Assembly: GCA_019828595.1 (NCBI GenBank)
Contig: JAHQRK010000003.1
Location: 2,356,001-2,420,000, forward strand
Source: Aphanomyces cochlioides
Taxonomy: Eukaryota; Oomycota; Saprolegniomycetes; Saprolegniales; Verrucalvaceae
Direction: 5' to 3'
DNA: 64,000 nucleotides
This document shows, piece after piece, positions 9,956-22,462 of the stretch. The stretch's first letter is position 1, and each line of letters starts with the position of its first letter. The translations under genes and the position numbers were made by a program. Under the pieces are notes generated by a model. It made no database searches. It saw only the letters and a program-made list of their open reading frames with translations, and was not told the origin of the DNA.

Positions 9956-12900
9956 AACAGTCATCGGTACATCCTCGACAAACTATCAAGTGTTCACGAC
10001 GTTTCCTTTATCCAAGAAACCCGTTTCCGCACGCCATGTCTCCACGACCGTGTTGCGTTCCATTGGCAACGCATCACAAACCACGAAGGCTCTTTGTTCT
10101 TTGAAGAGCCTATTTACCCTGAAGTATCCACGTCGCCAGCCACTGGAGGTCTGGCTACGTTGATACATCCTCACTCTCCTTTGAAGAACGCCACTCAAGT
10201 CCCTCATGACAAACCAGTGCTTCGTGGTCGTTATCTACAAGTGCGATGTACTCTGGGTCCACTGACAGTCGTTCTCCACAATATCTATGCGCCGGCAGCC
10301 TTCCAAGAACGAGCAAGTTACTTCGAAGAATTGCCACGCGACTTTCCTCCATATGCGCTCCACATTGTTGGAGGAGATTTCAACTGCACTCTCAACAAAG
10401 ATTTGGATTCGTTGAGACCCAGTACCTCCACCATGGCCGGCACCCTTCAACTGGAACAATGGATGCACAGTTTGTCTCTGGTGGATCTGTTTCGCCGTCA
10501 AAACCCCGTGGCAAGAACTTTCACAAGTCCCACACTCACCAACCGACTTGACTACATCTTTTGTTCGTCCACCTTGGCGGGTCTTCGTCATTGGAAGGCG
10601 ACGCACATGCCACACGTTCCACAGGCTGACCACGTGGCTTGTCGTATCATCACAAAGCGTCAAACATTGCGCCATGGCTCTGGATCATGGAAAGCTCCAA
10701 CTTGGCTACTTCGTCTACCACGAGCGGCCGAGATTGTTCATGGATGTCTGGATCGATTTTTGGACAAGTCTCCAACATTCCACAATATCTCCAAGGCCTA
10801 CGACATGCTGGTCAATGATATCCGCTCCCAACTCAAAGAATTCCATTCTCAACGATTGGAGAAACAACGTCTGCCGTTGAAGAAGTTAGCTGTCGAGATC
10901 GCTTCGCTTTTGCAAGTCCCCAACATGCGTCAAGATGCAGTGCTGGTGGATCGAGTGCGAGACCTTCAAAAGCAAATTCACGAGCTGCAAGATCGAGACA
11001 AGCAGTTTCGTCAAGACCAGGCGTTCCAACTTCACTTGTACAAAGCAGAGCGCTCGTCCAAGTTCCACTTCATGTCCCCTGTCCCTACCCCCTTGAAGAA
11101 GACAGTCTTCAAAGAGTTGGTGGATGTTTGGTGGATGTCAATGGAAATGTTGTCTCCAATCAACAAGGCATGTCTGACGTCCTGGTCGACTACTACAAGG
11201 ACTTGTTTGCAGCTCCCGAGGTGCAGCGATCTGAAGTGTCGTCATTTCTGACCCCATTGACTCGACACAAGCAACTGCCAGAGCAAGCCCAGAAAGAGCT
11301 GTCGGCTCCCTTGCGCGCCAACGAGTTCTATCATGCTATTCGACACAGCAGTTCGAACTCAGCGCCAGGTCCCAACGCTCTGCCATTCGAAGTCCTCAAA
11401 CTTGCACCTCACAAGTGGTCGTTGGTATTGGAGCTGCTATTCACACACCAGCTTTATTCTCACCCTCGCTTGACTCCCATGCAACTTGTCAGTACGCTGG
11501 TGTTGCTGCACAAGAAAGGCCCCAAGTCACAAGCCAAGAACTATCGGCCCATTAGCCTACTCAACACGGATGCGAAAATCCTGACGAGTATTCTGGCTTA
11601 TCGACTCCAGCGCCACATTCGACACATCATCCACCCGGACCAGCAAGGCTTTATCCGTCGAAGCAATATCCAAACCAATATTGCACGACTGGATGACATG
11701 CTGCACCACATCAAACTACACAGTCCGTCCTCGATGGTGGCACTGCTTGACTTTGAGAAAGCTTTTGATCGCGTGGACCACGCGTACTTGCTCCGCGTCC
11801 TCCGTCACTATGGCTTTCCCGAAACCTTTGTTGACATGGTTCGCGTACTGTACTCGGGCCGCAAGTCTCGCATCTTGGTGAACGGCTTCTTGTCCAAGCC
11901 AGTTCACATCTCACGCGGTGTGTTGCAAGGTGATCCACTGTCGCCACTTCTGTTTGTGATCGCTTTGGAACCGATGTGCCAACTCCTACGGCAACACTCC
12001 AACTATGGCATCAAGTGTGGGGATCGCTACCACACTGGGAGTTACTTTGCCGACGACTCGCAACTCTATGCGGCAAATGAGACGTGCCTCCACCGGCAGC
12101 TTGCATTGGTTCAAACCTTTTGCGACAAGTCTGGTTTCCGACTCAACGTAGACAAGACCCAAATTCTGACCTACAGCCAGTTGAATGGGAACCTTGCCTC
12201 ACTACAAGTTACTTCCGACAGTCCCGTGAAGGCTCTTGGTATCTTGGTTGCGCCCAATCTTTCTCCATTGGCACGTTTCAATTACGTGTTTGAGAAGTTT
12301 GTGGCTCGCTTGTCTTTGTGGCTCTACAAGGCTCGAACCATGGCCGGAAAAGTCACTATCCTGCACAGCATATGTCTGCCTGTGTTATGGTACCAACTGG
12401 CTTTTGTCCCTGCCGACAAAGACCTGGCCAAAAAGATCGACAAGGCCATGCTTCAATTTATGCATGGTGAAGAAATCAACCCATCCTCCTCTGTCCATGG
12501 CCTCCGTTTGATCAAAAAGGAGATCATATTCATGCCGAAGAAGTCCGGTGGCTTAGGCCTGCACCATGCACTTGCTTTATGGCAACAACACAACCGCTCT
12601 GTCATGATCAGATGCATTCAAGCCATCACCACCCCACCCCGCAAGTCTGCGATGCCCGCCTGGATTACGCCGGGCTACACTCTCCTCGAGAAGGCTTTTC
12701 ATCCATGGGGTTCCCCCCGAGATCTCCTCTTGGCAAATGGCTCTTCTGCATTCATCAGACAACTGTACAAGAATCCCAATATCACTCCAATGTGGAAAGC
12801 CTTATTGAGTAGCTGGTTTGAATCCCGCTGGACTCCGTACGGCTGTCCAAATCACATCTCATCTTTGGATGTTCCCCTTTGGCACAACTCGTATCTGCCT

Positions 12901-13929
12901 GGACTCGAAGACCTATACGATCAGTGCTCTACATCGACGCAAGACCAAGCCAATGTATTGGCTTCGCTTCACATCACGAAGTTGTCGCATTTGTTGACTC
13001 CGTGTCAGCGAGTTTGGCCAGCTTCGATCTTGTTCGACAAAATCAACCGTGCCTGCCGCCAAGTCAATTTTGTCCCTCCAACGAAACAATGGATCTCAAT
13101 CTTGGTGACCAAGTTATCACGATTGTTTGAGATTGTTTCTGAAGAGGATGCTCCCGTGTTCCACTTGCCGACGCCAAGCTCTGAATGGATGGAATGGCAC
13201 TGGATGATTCACCCTGACTCGAGTCCGATCTTGTTGGCGCTTGCGACTTCGAAATCGGCTAAGATCAGAGCTTCTCCAGCTGTCAGCTCGTCCATTCTTC
13301 CTACCAAGCATCTCAACCTGCCATCCAACTTTTACGAAGACCCCAAGCGCCTTACCCAACTTGCCGCCTTCCTCCAACCCGACCACATTCTCCCTCGATA
13401 TGGAGAGTTCATTTTCAAGACCCTTCTCCGCGCCAACGCCATGCAATATCTGTTTCAGTACCAAGACCCCAAGCCGACGTGTGTCTTCTGTCGTGTCAAT
13501 GAGACGTACGAGCATTTCCTGTTCTCTTGTGGATATGGTCAATCTGTTTGGTATTTCTTCAAGGCAATCCAGCGACTGCTCGAGTGTTCCTTTCCGTCCA
13601 CGTGTCTGGAAATGTTCTACGAGACGCCCAAGCCGTCCGATGGATACTACATCCGTGGCTATCTGAAGATCTGGCCGATTGTCCGAGCCTGCGTGTATTA
13701 TCAAATATGGCTCCAACGTGCCGATCGCACCTTTCGACCCGACCTCACAGCGAAGAGTCCGATGGAAGTTGCCATTCATGCTGCCTCTTTGATCAAGCTA
13801 CATCTACAACAGCTCCTGGTTGATCTCCCTCTCAAGAAGGGATACACCAAGGTATTCAATGTGCTCAAGCATCTATCTTTGGACCACTGGTTACGTCAAC
13901 ACATCATTCCTGACAGCGTCGTTTCATGA
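9956..13929 (+). pseudogene. LINE ORF2, 5'-truncated, broken by an 11-bp tandem duplication (copy D)
   Basis: This ORF2 lacks about the first 30 codons, including the start and the endonuclease N24. The frame runs straight in from the 3' UTR of copy C without an ATG. At 11117-11138 the 11-mer TTGGTGGATGT is present twice in tandem, which shifts the frame. From 11128 the second frame is open through the whole reverse transcriptase, zinc knuckle and C-terminus to TGA at 13927-13929. The Gly-Asp pair after VQRS is absent, as in copy C. Confidence 0.87.
11117..11138 (+). repeat. 11-bp tandem duplication inside ORF2 of copy D
   Basis: TTGGTGGATGT at 11117-11127 is repeated at 11128-11138. All other copies covering this position have it once. 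It causes the frame break of copy D. Confidence 0.9.
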
Positions 13930-14077
13930 GTGAGCTGACGGCTCACTCACTTCATCTCCTGTTCAATGACCACTTTGCCATATTCTGTTTTCCAAGTTCT
14001 ATTTATCCAGTACGAGGCAAATTAGTAAGTCATTAGGGCCTTTGCTCAAAAATAAGGTTAATACAACTCATTTAACC

Positions 14078-17000
14078 AACAGTCATCGGTACATCCTCGA
14101 CAAACTATCAAGTGTTCACGACGTTTCCTTTATCCAAGAAACCCGTTTCCGCACGCCATGTCTCCACGACCGTGTTGCGTTCCATTGGCAACGCATCACA
14201 AACCACGAAGGCTCTTTGTTCTTTGAAGAGCCTATTTACCCTGAAGTATCCACGTCGCCAGCCACTGGAGGTCTGGCTACGTTGATACATCCTCACTCTC
14301 CTTTGAAGAACGCCACTCAAGTCCCTCATGACAACCCAGTGCTTCGTGGTCGTTATCTACAAGTGCGATGTACTCTGGGTCCACTGACAGTCGTTCTCCA
14401 CAATATCTATGCGCCGGCAGCCTTCCAAGAACGAGCAAGTTACTTCGAAGAATTGCCACGCGACTTTCCTCCATATGCGCTCCACATTGTTGGAGGAGAT
14501 TTCAACTGCACTCTCAACAAAGATTTGGATTCGTTGAGACCCAGTACCTCCACCATGGCCGGCACCCTTCAACTGGAACAATGGATGCACAGTTTGTCTC
14601 TGGTGGATCTGTTTCGCCGTCAAAACCCCGTGGCAAGAACTTTCACAAGTCCCACACTCACCAACCGACTTGACTACATCTTTTGTTCGTCCACCTTGGC
14701 GGGTCTTCGTCATTGGAAGGCGACGCACATGCCACACGTTCCACAGGCTGACCACGTGGCTTGTCGTATCATCACAAAGCGTCAAACATTGCGCCATGGC
14801 TCTGGATCATGGAAAGCTCCAACTTGGCTACTTCGTCTACCACGAGCGGCCGAGATTGTTCATGGATGTCTGGATCGATTTTTGGACAAGTCTCCAACAT
14901 TCCACAATATCTCCAAGGCCTACGACATGCTGGTCAATGATATCCGCTCCCAACTCAAAGAATTCCATTCTCAACGATTGGAGAAACAACGTCTGCCGTT
15001 GAAGAAGTTAGCTGTCGAGATCGCTTCGCTTTTGCAAGTCCCCAACATGCGTCAAGATTCAGTGCTGGTGGATCGAGTGCGAGACCTTCAAAAGCAAATT
15101 CACGAGCTGCAAGATCGAGACAAGCAGTTTCGTCAAGACCAGGCGTTCCAACTTCACTTGTACAAAGCAGAGCGCTCGTCCAAGTTCCACTTCATGTCCC
15201 CTGTCCCTACCCCCTTGAAGAAGACAGTCTTCAAAGAGTTGGTGGATGTCAATGGAAATGTTGTCTCCAATCAACAAGGCATGTCTGACGTCCTGGTCGA
15301 CTACTACAAGGACTTGTTTGCAGCTCCCGAGGTGCAGCGATCTGGAGACGAAGTGTCGTCATTTCTGACCCCATTGACTCGACACAAGCAACTGCCAGAG
15401 CAAGCCCAGAAAGAGCTGTCGGCTCCCTTGCGCGCCAACGAGTTCTATCATGCTATTCGACACAGCAGTTCGAACTCAGCGCCAGGTCCCAACGCTCTGC
15501 CATTCGAAGTCCTCAAACTTGCACCTCACAAGTGGTCGTTGGTATTGGAGCTGCTATTCACACACCAGCTCCATTCTCACCCTCGCTTGACTCCCATGCA
15601 ACTTGTCAGTACGCTGGTGTTGCTGCACAAGAAAGGCCCCAAGTCACAAGCCAAGAACTATCGGCCCATTAGCCTACTCAACACGGATGTGAAAATCCTG
15701 ACGAGTATTCTGGCTTATCGACTCCAGCGCCACATTCGACACATCATCCACCCGGACCAGCAAGGCTTTATCCGTCGAAGCAATATCCAAACCAATATTG
15801 CACGACTGGATGACATGCTGCACCACATCAAACTACACAGTCCGTCCTCGATGGTGGCACTGCTTGACTTTGAGAAAGCTTTTGATCGCGTGGACCACGC
15901 GTACTTGCTCCGCGTCCTCCGTCACTATGGCTTTCCCGAAACCTTTGTTGACATGGTTCGCGTACTGTACTCGGGCCGCAAGTCTCGCATCTTGGTGAAC
16001 GGCTTCTTGTCCAAGCCAGTTCACATCTCACGCGGTGTGTTGCAAGGTGATCCACTGTCGCCACTTCTGTTTGTGATCGCTTTGGAACCGATGTGCCAAC
16101 TCCTACGGCAACACTCCAACTATGGCATCAAGTGTGGGGATCGCTACCACACTGGGAGTTACTTTGCCGACGACTCGCAACTCTATGCGGCAAATGAGAC
16201 GTGCCTCCACCGGCAGCTTGCATTGGTTCAAACCTTTTGCGACAAGTCTGGTTTCCGACTCAACGTAGACAAGACCCAAATTCTGACCTACAGCCAGTTG
16301 AATGGGAACCTTGCCTCACTACAAGTTACTTCCGACAGTCCCGTGAAGGCTCTTGGTATCTTGGTTGCGCCCAATCTTTCTCCATTGGCACGTTTCAATT
16401 ACGTGTTTGAGAAGTTTGTGGCTCGCTTGTCTTTGTGGCTCTACAAGGCTCGAACCATGGCCGGAAAAGTCACTATCCTGCACAGCATATGTCTGCCTGT
16501 GTTATGGTACCAACTGGCTTTTGTCCCTGCCGACAAAGACCTGGCCAAAAAGATCGACAAGGCCATGCTTCAATTTATGCATGGTGAAGAAATCAACCCA
16601 TCCTCCTCTGTCCATGGCCTCCGTTTGATCAAAAAGGAGATCATATTCATGCCGAAGAAGTCCGGTGGCTTAGGCCTGCACCATGCACTTGCTTTATGGC
16701 AACAACACAACCGCTCTGTCATGATCAGATGCATTCAAGCCATCACCACCCCACCCCGCAAGTCTGCGATGCCCGCCTGGATTACGCCGGGCTACACTCT
16801 CCTCGAGAAGGCTTTTCATCCATGGGGTTCCCCCCGAGATCTCCTCTTGGCAAATGGCTCTTCTGCATTCATCAGACAACTGTACAAGAATCCCAATATC
16901 ACTCCAATGTGGAAAGCCTTATTGAGTAGCTGGTTTGAATCCCGCTGGACTCCGTACGGCTGTCCAAATCACATCTCATCTTTGGATGTTCCCCTTTGGC

Positions 17001-18032
17001 ACAACTCGTATCTGCCTGGACTCGAAGACCTATACGATCAGTGCTCTACATCGACGCAAGACCAAGCCAATGTATTGGCTTCGCTTCACATCACGAAGTT
17101 GTCGCATTTGTTGACTCCGTGTCAGCGAGTTTGGCCAGCTTCGATCTTGTTCGACAAAATCAACCGTGCCTGCCGCCAAGTCAATTTTGTCCCTCCAACG
17201 AAACAATGGATCTCAATCTTGGTGACCAAGTTATCACAATTGTTTGAGATTGTTTCTGAAGAGGATGCTCCCGTGTTCCACTTGCCGACGCCAAGCTCTG
17301 AATGGATGGAATGGCACTGGATGATTCACCCTGACTCGAGTCCGATCTTGTTGGCGCTTGCGACTTCGAAATCGGCTAAGATCAGAGCTTCTCCAGCTGT
17401 CAGCTACCAAGCATCTCAACCTGCCATCCAACTTTTACGAAGACCCCAAGCGCCTTACCCAACTTGCCGCCTTCCTCCAACCCGACCACATTCTCCCTCG
17501 ATATGGAGAGTTCATTTTCAAGACCCTTCTCCGCGCCAACGCCATGCAATATCTGTTTCAGTACCAAGACCCCAAGCCGACGTGTGTCTTCTGTCGTGTC
17601 AATGAGACGTACGAGCATTTCCTGTTCTCTTGTGGATATGGTCAATCTGTTTGGTATTTCTTCAAGGCAATCCAGCGACTGCTCGAGTGTTCCTTTCCGT
17701 CCACGTGTCTGGAAATGTTCTACGAGACGCCCAAGCCGTCCGATGGATACTACATCCGTGGCTATCTGAAGATCTGGCCGATTGTCCGAGCCTGCGTGTA
17801 TTATCAAATATGGCTCCAACGTGCCGATCGCACCTTTCGACCCGACCTCACAGCGAAGAGTCCGATGGAAGTTGCCATTCATGCTGCCTCTTTGATCAAG
17901 CTACATCTACAACAGCTCCTGGTTGATCTCCCTCTCAAGAAGGGATACACCAAGGTATTCAATGTGCTCAAGCATCTATCTTCGGACCCCTGGTTATGTC
18001 AACACATCATTCCTAACAGCGTCGTTTCATGA
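14078..18032 (+). pseudogene. LINE ORF2, 5'-truncated with a 14-bp deletion (copy E)
   Basis: The frame is open from the left junction through the endonuclease remnant, reverse transcriptase (YFADDSQLY) and thumb region. Between 17405 and 17406, 14 bp present in A, C, D, I, J, M and N are missing (TGTCAGCTACCAAGC remains). This shifts the frame, which then stops at 17605. The family frame continues on the other side to TGA at 18030-18032 with the zinc knuckle. Copy H shares exactly this deletion, so E and H share ancestry for their 3' ends even though their 5' ends differ. Confidence 0.87.
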
Positions 18033-18180
18033 GTGAGCTAACGGCTCACTCACTTCATCTCCTGTTCAATGACCACTTTGCCATATTCTGTTTTCCAAGT
18101 TCTATTTATACAGTACGAGGCAAATTAGTAAGTCATTAGGGCCTTTGCTCAAAAATAAGGTTAATACAACTCATTTAACC
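14078..18180 (+). mobile_element. LINE copy E, ORF2 to the 3' end; second unit of the tandem pair
   Basis: E starts at the same ORF2 base as D and ends TTTAACC at 18180. The next bases, ATGAAGTTGACG, are antisense ORF1 of copy G, so E is inserted in G at CCATGAAG. E differs from D by the Gly-Asp insertion, the HDNPVLRG variant and a 14-bp deletion near its end. Confidence 0.9.
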
Positions 18181-18415
18181 ATGAAGTTGACGTGATGTTT
18201 GTAGCTGTGAGGCTTGCCTTGAGCTTTTAACAAAGCCATCTTGCGCTCAATAGTCTTGGTTGCAACAAGTGACTGAAACAAACTGAGGTCTTCATCTTGT
18301 GCGTACATAGCATGTGCAACGAGCTGAGGGTCATCTCGCAAAATGCGTTGACATTCGGTGATACTGCCTTCGACTTTCTTATCTCGAATGATCTTCTTCG
18401 CCAATTCGAGGTGGG
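18181..18415 (-). pseudogene. ORF1 fragment of copy G between insert s and copy E
   Basis: These 235 bp encode about residues 801-878 of ORF1 (HLELAKKIIRDKKVEG to NFM). They are bounded by two element 3' ends pointing at each other: E on the plus strand and s on the minus strand. Confidence 0.85.
18400..18415 (-). repeat. Target-site duplication of insert s, 3' side
   Basis: CCCACCTCGAATTGGC on the minus strand, directly after the s terminus TTTAA. It is identical to 18725-18740. Confidence 0.9.
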
Positions 18416-18724
18416 TTAAATCAGTTGTATTAACCTTATTTTTGAGCAAAGGCCCTAATGACTTACTAATTTGCCTCGTACTGTATAAATAGAACTTGGA
18501 AAACAGAATATGGCAAAGTGGTCATTGAACAGGAGATGAAGTGAGTGAGCCGTTAGCTCACTCATGAAACGACGCTGTTAGGAATGATGTGTTGACATAA
18601 CCAGGGGTCCGAAGATAGATGCTTGACAATATTGAATACCTTGGTGTATCCCTTCTTGAGAGGGAGATCAACCAGGAGCTGTTGTAGATGTAGCTTGATC
18701 AAAGAGGCAGCATGAATGGCAACT
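18416..18724 (-). mobile_element. Short 5'-truncated LINE insertion s inside ORF1 of copy G
   Basis: This 309-bp minus-strand fragment holds the last 53 codons of ORF2 (VAIHAASLIKL onwards) plus the 3' UTR and terminus. It interrupts ORF1 and is flanked on both sides by the same 16 bp, CCCACCTCGAATTGGC on the minus strand (18725-18740 and 18400-18415). Copy K has the uninterrupted ORF1 at this place, which is the empty site. This is the clearest complete insertion with target-site duplication in the window. Confidence 0.9.
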
Positions 18725-21141
18725 GCCAATTCGAGGTGGGCTGCAGCAGACTTGTTAAGTCGTTGTTTCTTCGCTTTGCCTTTGGTCTTTTTCGGGCGTG
18801 GCGCACTTGAATCTTCCAATACAATTCGAGGCACTGCAAAGTCTTCAAACGAGAGTTCCACGTCGTCTTCTTCGAGGATATGAACACGGTTGGATGTCGG
18901 CAGGGGATCCAAACGTGGGGACGAAGGCAAAGTACGTTTTGGAGCTGGTCCAGACCGGTAGCCCGTTGCCAATTGAAGGTCCAGCGAGTTCTTGGGCTGC
19001 TCACTTGGTGGAGCAAGAGCGGGCGATTCGTTGGTAGACATTTCCACATCTTCTTGTTGTTTGTCTTGTCCATTGTTGTTAGGGGGATCGCTGTCACCAG
19101 ACATATCGACATCAGAGCCATGAGAAGGAGCTGTTGGCTGTGGTTGTTCATCTTGACGATCTCCAGATGCCTCAGTTGAGTCGGCCTCGCCTTCCGCATT
19201 TGTTCCAGGGTCTTGATCATGATCGTCTCCATCAGGTTCAGGTTCTTTTTCTCCTGACGGAGGAGATTTTGCCGCTGCCTTGGCCGCTTTTGTCTTCGCA
19301 TTTTCAGCCTTGGCCTCTGCACGTCGTGAAACAATCGACGGAGGCAATGTCTTGTTCAGAGCAGCGATCTTGTGCTGAAACACGACGACAAAAGGCTGAC
19401 CCGACGGATCCGTAATGGTGATTTCGCGTAGTGCGTCGCCGGATTTTGGCACCAACACTGCAGGAGGCGCAGGCGACTTGAAAATGACTCTCAAATGCGG
19501 CGACTTGATGTTCTGACCAGCAGTAGGGTTGAATGCTGCTATCACTGACTTGGTCAATGCAGCCATTTTCTTGACAATTGCCTTGGCCATCGAAGGGTGA
19601 CTGACCTTGTTGAACGTAACGTAGTAGTAGTTGCCATAACGCGAGTACTTGGGAACCAGGAAGTCTTTGCCACCAAGTCGAAACGTTGTGCCTCCCATTT
19701 CCACGCACGTAGACAAGTTGTAACTTGAGATCACAATGGTCTGTGGGTTCTTCTTGTGGATCAAAATGTTCGGAAATTTGGAGCCCCATAACGAACCAGG
19801 ATTTTCCTTGACAAATTGATCGCAGATGACTTTTTCGGACCAGTCCTTGTAGCCTTCGCCCAACTTGACTGTGAGCTCGTACACTTGGGACTGGGGGGTG
19901 AGCAAAATGTTTTCAATGAAGGCGTCCATGTCACCAGAGTCTTTGTAGAATGTGTCCGCCATGGCCTCGCATCGCGCAATATCGTCATCGGCAACAGCAT
20001 GAGCACCAGTGTTGTGGTGTTTTGCGCCTTTGGGAGCATTGCCTTGCTTGGAATCTTTCTTGGACGAAGCTGAATCCTTGCCGGGAGTCTTTTGCGTCCA
20101 TGGATTGGCCTTTTCAGCGTTTTGTTGCTCTTGATCGCCTTGTATTTTGTCTGCCGCGGTAGGAGGATCAACAGCGCCATTTCCTTGAGCAACGGATTTG
20201 TCGACAATGTCTTGATTTGACTGGTCATTGTCATTGTTTGTCGATTGTTCCTCTTGAATAACTTCTCCAGGAGTATCACACGGCTTCGCTTGGCCGTTAA
20301 TGTCGCCTGACCCATCCACCTCCGAGTGAATTTGAGTATTTCCCTCGTCGGTTAAGGCCTCGGTTTCAGTAGAATCCTTCCCCTCGGCGTCTCCAGAGAC
20401 CATATCCACGTCCTCTTGAGATTTTTCTTCTTCCTCTCCCGTTCTAGGAGGCTCAGCACAGGGGGCGACGCGGTTGGTGGCTGCTGGCTCAGTCCCATTG
20501 GTCACGAGAAAGGCCGGGGCCAGACCCCCAGTGACAGGGGTAGAAGGGGAATCCATGCCATCCCCGCAGCACGGTGACTGGGGTACACCATTGCTCCGGC
20601 GAGAACCCAAATCGGGATACCGCCCCCGCCCCTCCGAAGAGGCCCCTGGGGGGAAGTAGACAGAACCGCAGGGTGTGCCCATAGGGGGGGCCCTCGTAGC
20701 CTCTAGGGCTGGCATGGACCCCGTTTTCTCGCCGCCTTCACTGGGGATCGACTCCAATTGGAGTCCAGGGAAGCAGCCACCACAGGCACAAGGCCCCAGT
20801 GGTTCGCCCTCCTGAGTGAGGGCTTCGCTAGACAAGTTAACGACAGTGGTCTGGGGGTCAACCACTGACCCACTGAGGTTGACCCCCCCTGGAACTCCGG
20901 CGAGTGGAGCACCAGGTGAAGCGCTGGGGGAGCGAGACGCAGATTGGTCTCCAGAGACGCTGTTGGGGTCGAACTCGACCTCCACTTCGGCCCTAGGGTT
21001 AAGTGTAGCGACATTACTCACACCACTTCCGCCATCCTGATTGGACGACGAAAGTGGGTGAGGTGATACAATACCTGGAATGATGGTGACTCCGTGAGTG
21101 TTGGTCTCACGGAGCTCGGAACAGCTGTTGGCGTTGGACAT
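18562..21141 (-). pseudogene. LINE ORF1 of copy G, interrupted; reads into ORF2 tail of insert s
   Basis: From ATG 21141 the frame encodes ORF1 residues 1 to about 805 (ending AAHLELA). It then continues in frame into the last 53 residues of ORF2 supplied by insert s, and stops at 18562-18564. The product would be an 859-residue ORF1::ORF2-tail chimera without the zinc knuckle. The in-frame join looks accidental. The rest of ORF1 (about residues 801-878) continues beyond s at 18181-18415 and is then cut by copy E, so the true ORF1 C-terminus is missing. No other frame break is visible. Confidence 0.85.
18725..18740 (-). repeat. Target-site duplication of insert s, 5' side
   Basis: CCCACCTCGAATTGGC on the minus strand, directly before the first base of s. 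It is identical to 18400-18415, and the site is present once in copy K. Confidence 0.9.
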
Positions 21142-21202
21142 TTTGAGCGCGGCGGCACTTGATAACTTCTTGACTTGAGGGGTACGAGGCAAATTCGGAA
21201 GT

Positions 21203-22384
21203 GGCCAAGGCAGCGGCAAAATCTCCTCCGTCAGGAGAAAAAGAACCTGAACATGATGGAGACGATCATGATCAAGACCCTGGAACAAATGCGGAAGGCG
21301 AGGCCGACTCAACTGAGGCATCTGGAGATCGTCAAGATGAACAACCACAGCCAACAGCTCCTTCTCATGGCTCTGATGTCGATATGTCTGGTGACAGCGA
21401 TCCCCCTAACAACAATGGACAAGACAAACAACAAGAAGATGTGGAAATGTCTACCAACGAATCGCCCGCTCTTGCTCCACCAAGTGAGCAGCCCAAGAAC
21501 TCGCTGGACCTTCAATTGGTAACGGGCTACCGGTCTGGACCAGCTCCAAAACGTACTTTGCCTTCGTCCCCACGTTTGGATCCCCTGCCGACATCCAACC
21601 GTTTTCATATCCTCGAAGAAGACGACGTGGAACTCTCGTTTGAAGACTTTGCAGTGCCTCGAATTGTATTGGAAGATTCAAGTGCGCCAGCCCGAAAAAG
21701 ACCAAAGGCAAAGCGAAGAAACAACGACTTAACAAGTCTGCTGCAGCCCACCTCGAATTGGCGAAGAAGATCATTCGAGATAAGAAAGTCGAAGGCAGTA
21801 TCACCGAATGTCAACGCATTTTGCGAGATGATCCTCAGCTCGTTGCACATGCTATGTACGCACAAGATGAAGACCTCAGTTTGTTTCAGTCACTTGTTGC
21901 AACCAAGACTATTGAGCGCAAGATGGCTTTGTTAAAAGCTCAAGGCAAGCCTCACAACTACAAACATCACGTCAACTTCATGGCTCAATACAAGATTCAC
22001 CCGTCAGAAATCTTGGAAGAATTGACCACGGACATACCAGAGATCAAGCGCATCCTCTTTGCACTTGCTACGATTGACTTATTCCTCTCAAATCGGGCCC
22101 CAGACCTCTACACAAACTCGGAGGCACTGACTGTTCTATTGAACCAAGAAGCAACAAGATTGCCTGACACCAACTGCTTGACGGACTGGTCGCTGTTTGC
22201 TTTGATCGAAAACTTCAGCGACAATCTCGAGAAGTTCACTTTGCCGGCTCCCGTCTTGTCGGCCATCTCGATGCTCAAAAGCATCACCAACAATTACCAC
22301 ATCGACGAGCTCTGCAGCAAAGCTCACCACTCCATGAACGCCGACGAAATTGATCCCCTCGATTTGGAGGACGATCAACTCTAA
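21203..22384 (+). pseudogene. LINE ORF1, C-terminal part with a 1-bp deletion (copy H)
   Basis: Residues about 620-1012 of ORF1. The first frame covers the Lys/Ala, acidic and Pro/Ser stretches. One C is missing near 21691 (GCGCCAGCCCG instead of GCGCCACGCCCG), so the basic patch is read in another frame. The family frame resumes to the stop at 22382-22384. The same deletion is in copies I and M. Confidence 0.85.
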
Positions 22385-22462
22385 GGCTTCTATCCCCTGC
22401 TTCAATCCATTTCAACCTCCCCTCTGACCCCTCCATTCTACTCATTTTCATCTGTACTCGTG

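Larger units (their letters stand above)
9956..14077 (+). mobile_element. LINE copy D, ORF2 to the 3' end; first unit of a 4.1-kb tandem pair
   Basis: D begins at ORF2 codon about 30 (CCAACAGTCATCGG shares CC with the end of copy C) and runs to TTTAACC at 14077. Copy E starts at exactly the same ORF2 base. The two identical breakpoints, 4,122 bp apart, point to a tandem duplication by unequal exchange between 3' ends rather than two separate insertions. Confidence 0.88.
18181..21202 (-). mobile_element. LINE copy G (ORF1 region with complete 5' end), carrying short insert s
   Basis: On the minus strand G starts at 21202 with ACTTCCGAATTTGCC, carries ORF1, and is cut at 18181 by insertion of copy E. 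Its 5' flank on the minus strand is CCGCTGCCTTGGCC (antisense of 21203-21216 in copy H), fitting a 14-bp target duplication. G is therefore nested in H. A 309-bp fragment, s, is inserted at 18416-18724. With H it forms one half of an 8.47-kb duplication; the other half is 26653-35139. Confidence 0.88.

Noticed and set aside
17403..17408. The 14-bp gap in E and H as a spliced intron or a retained intron in the other copies
   Set aside because: 14 bp is too short for an intron and lacks usable splice sites; a simple deletion with CT at its edges is enough.
18414..21202. An internally deleted, non-autonomous derivative encoding an ORF1-ORF2 fusion
   Set aside because: The apparent junction is flanked by a 16-bp direct repeat, the rest of ORF1 continues beyond the insert, and copy K shows the empty site. 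It is a short insertion, and the in-frame fusion is accidental.
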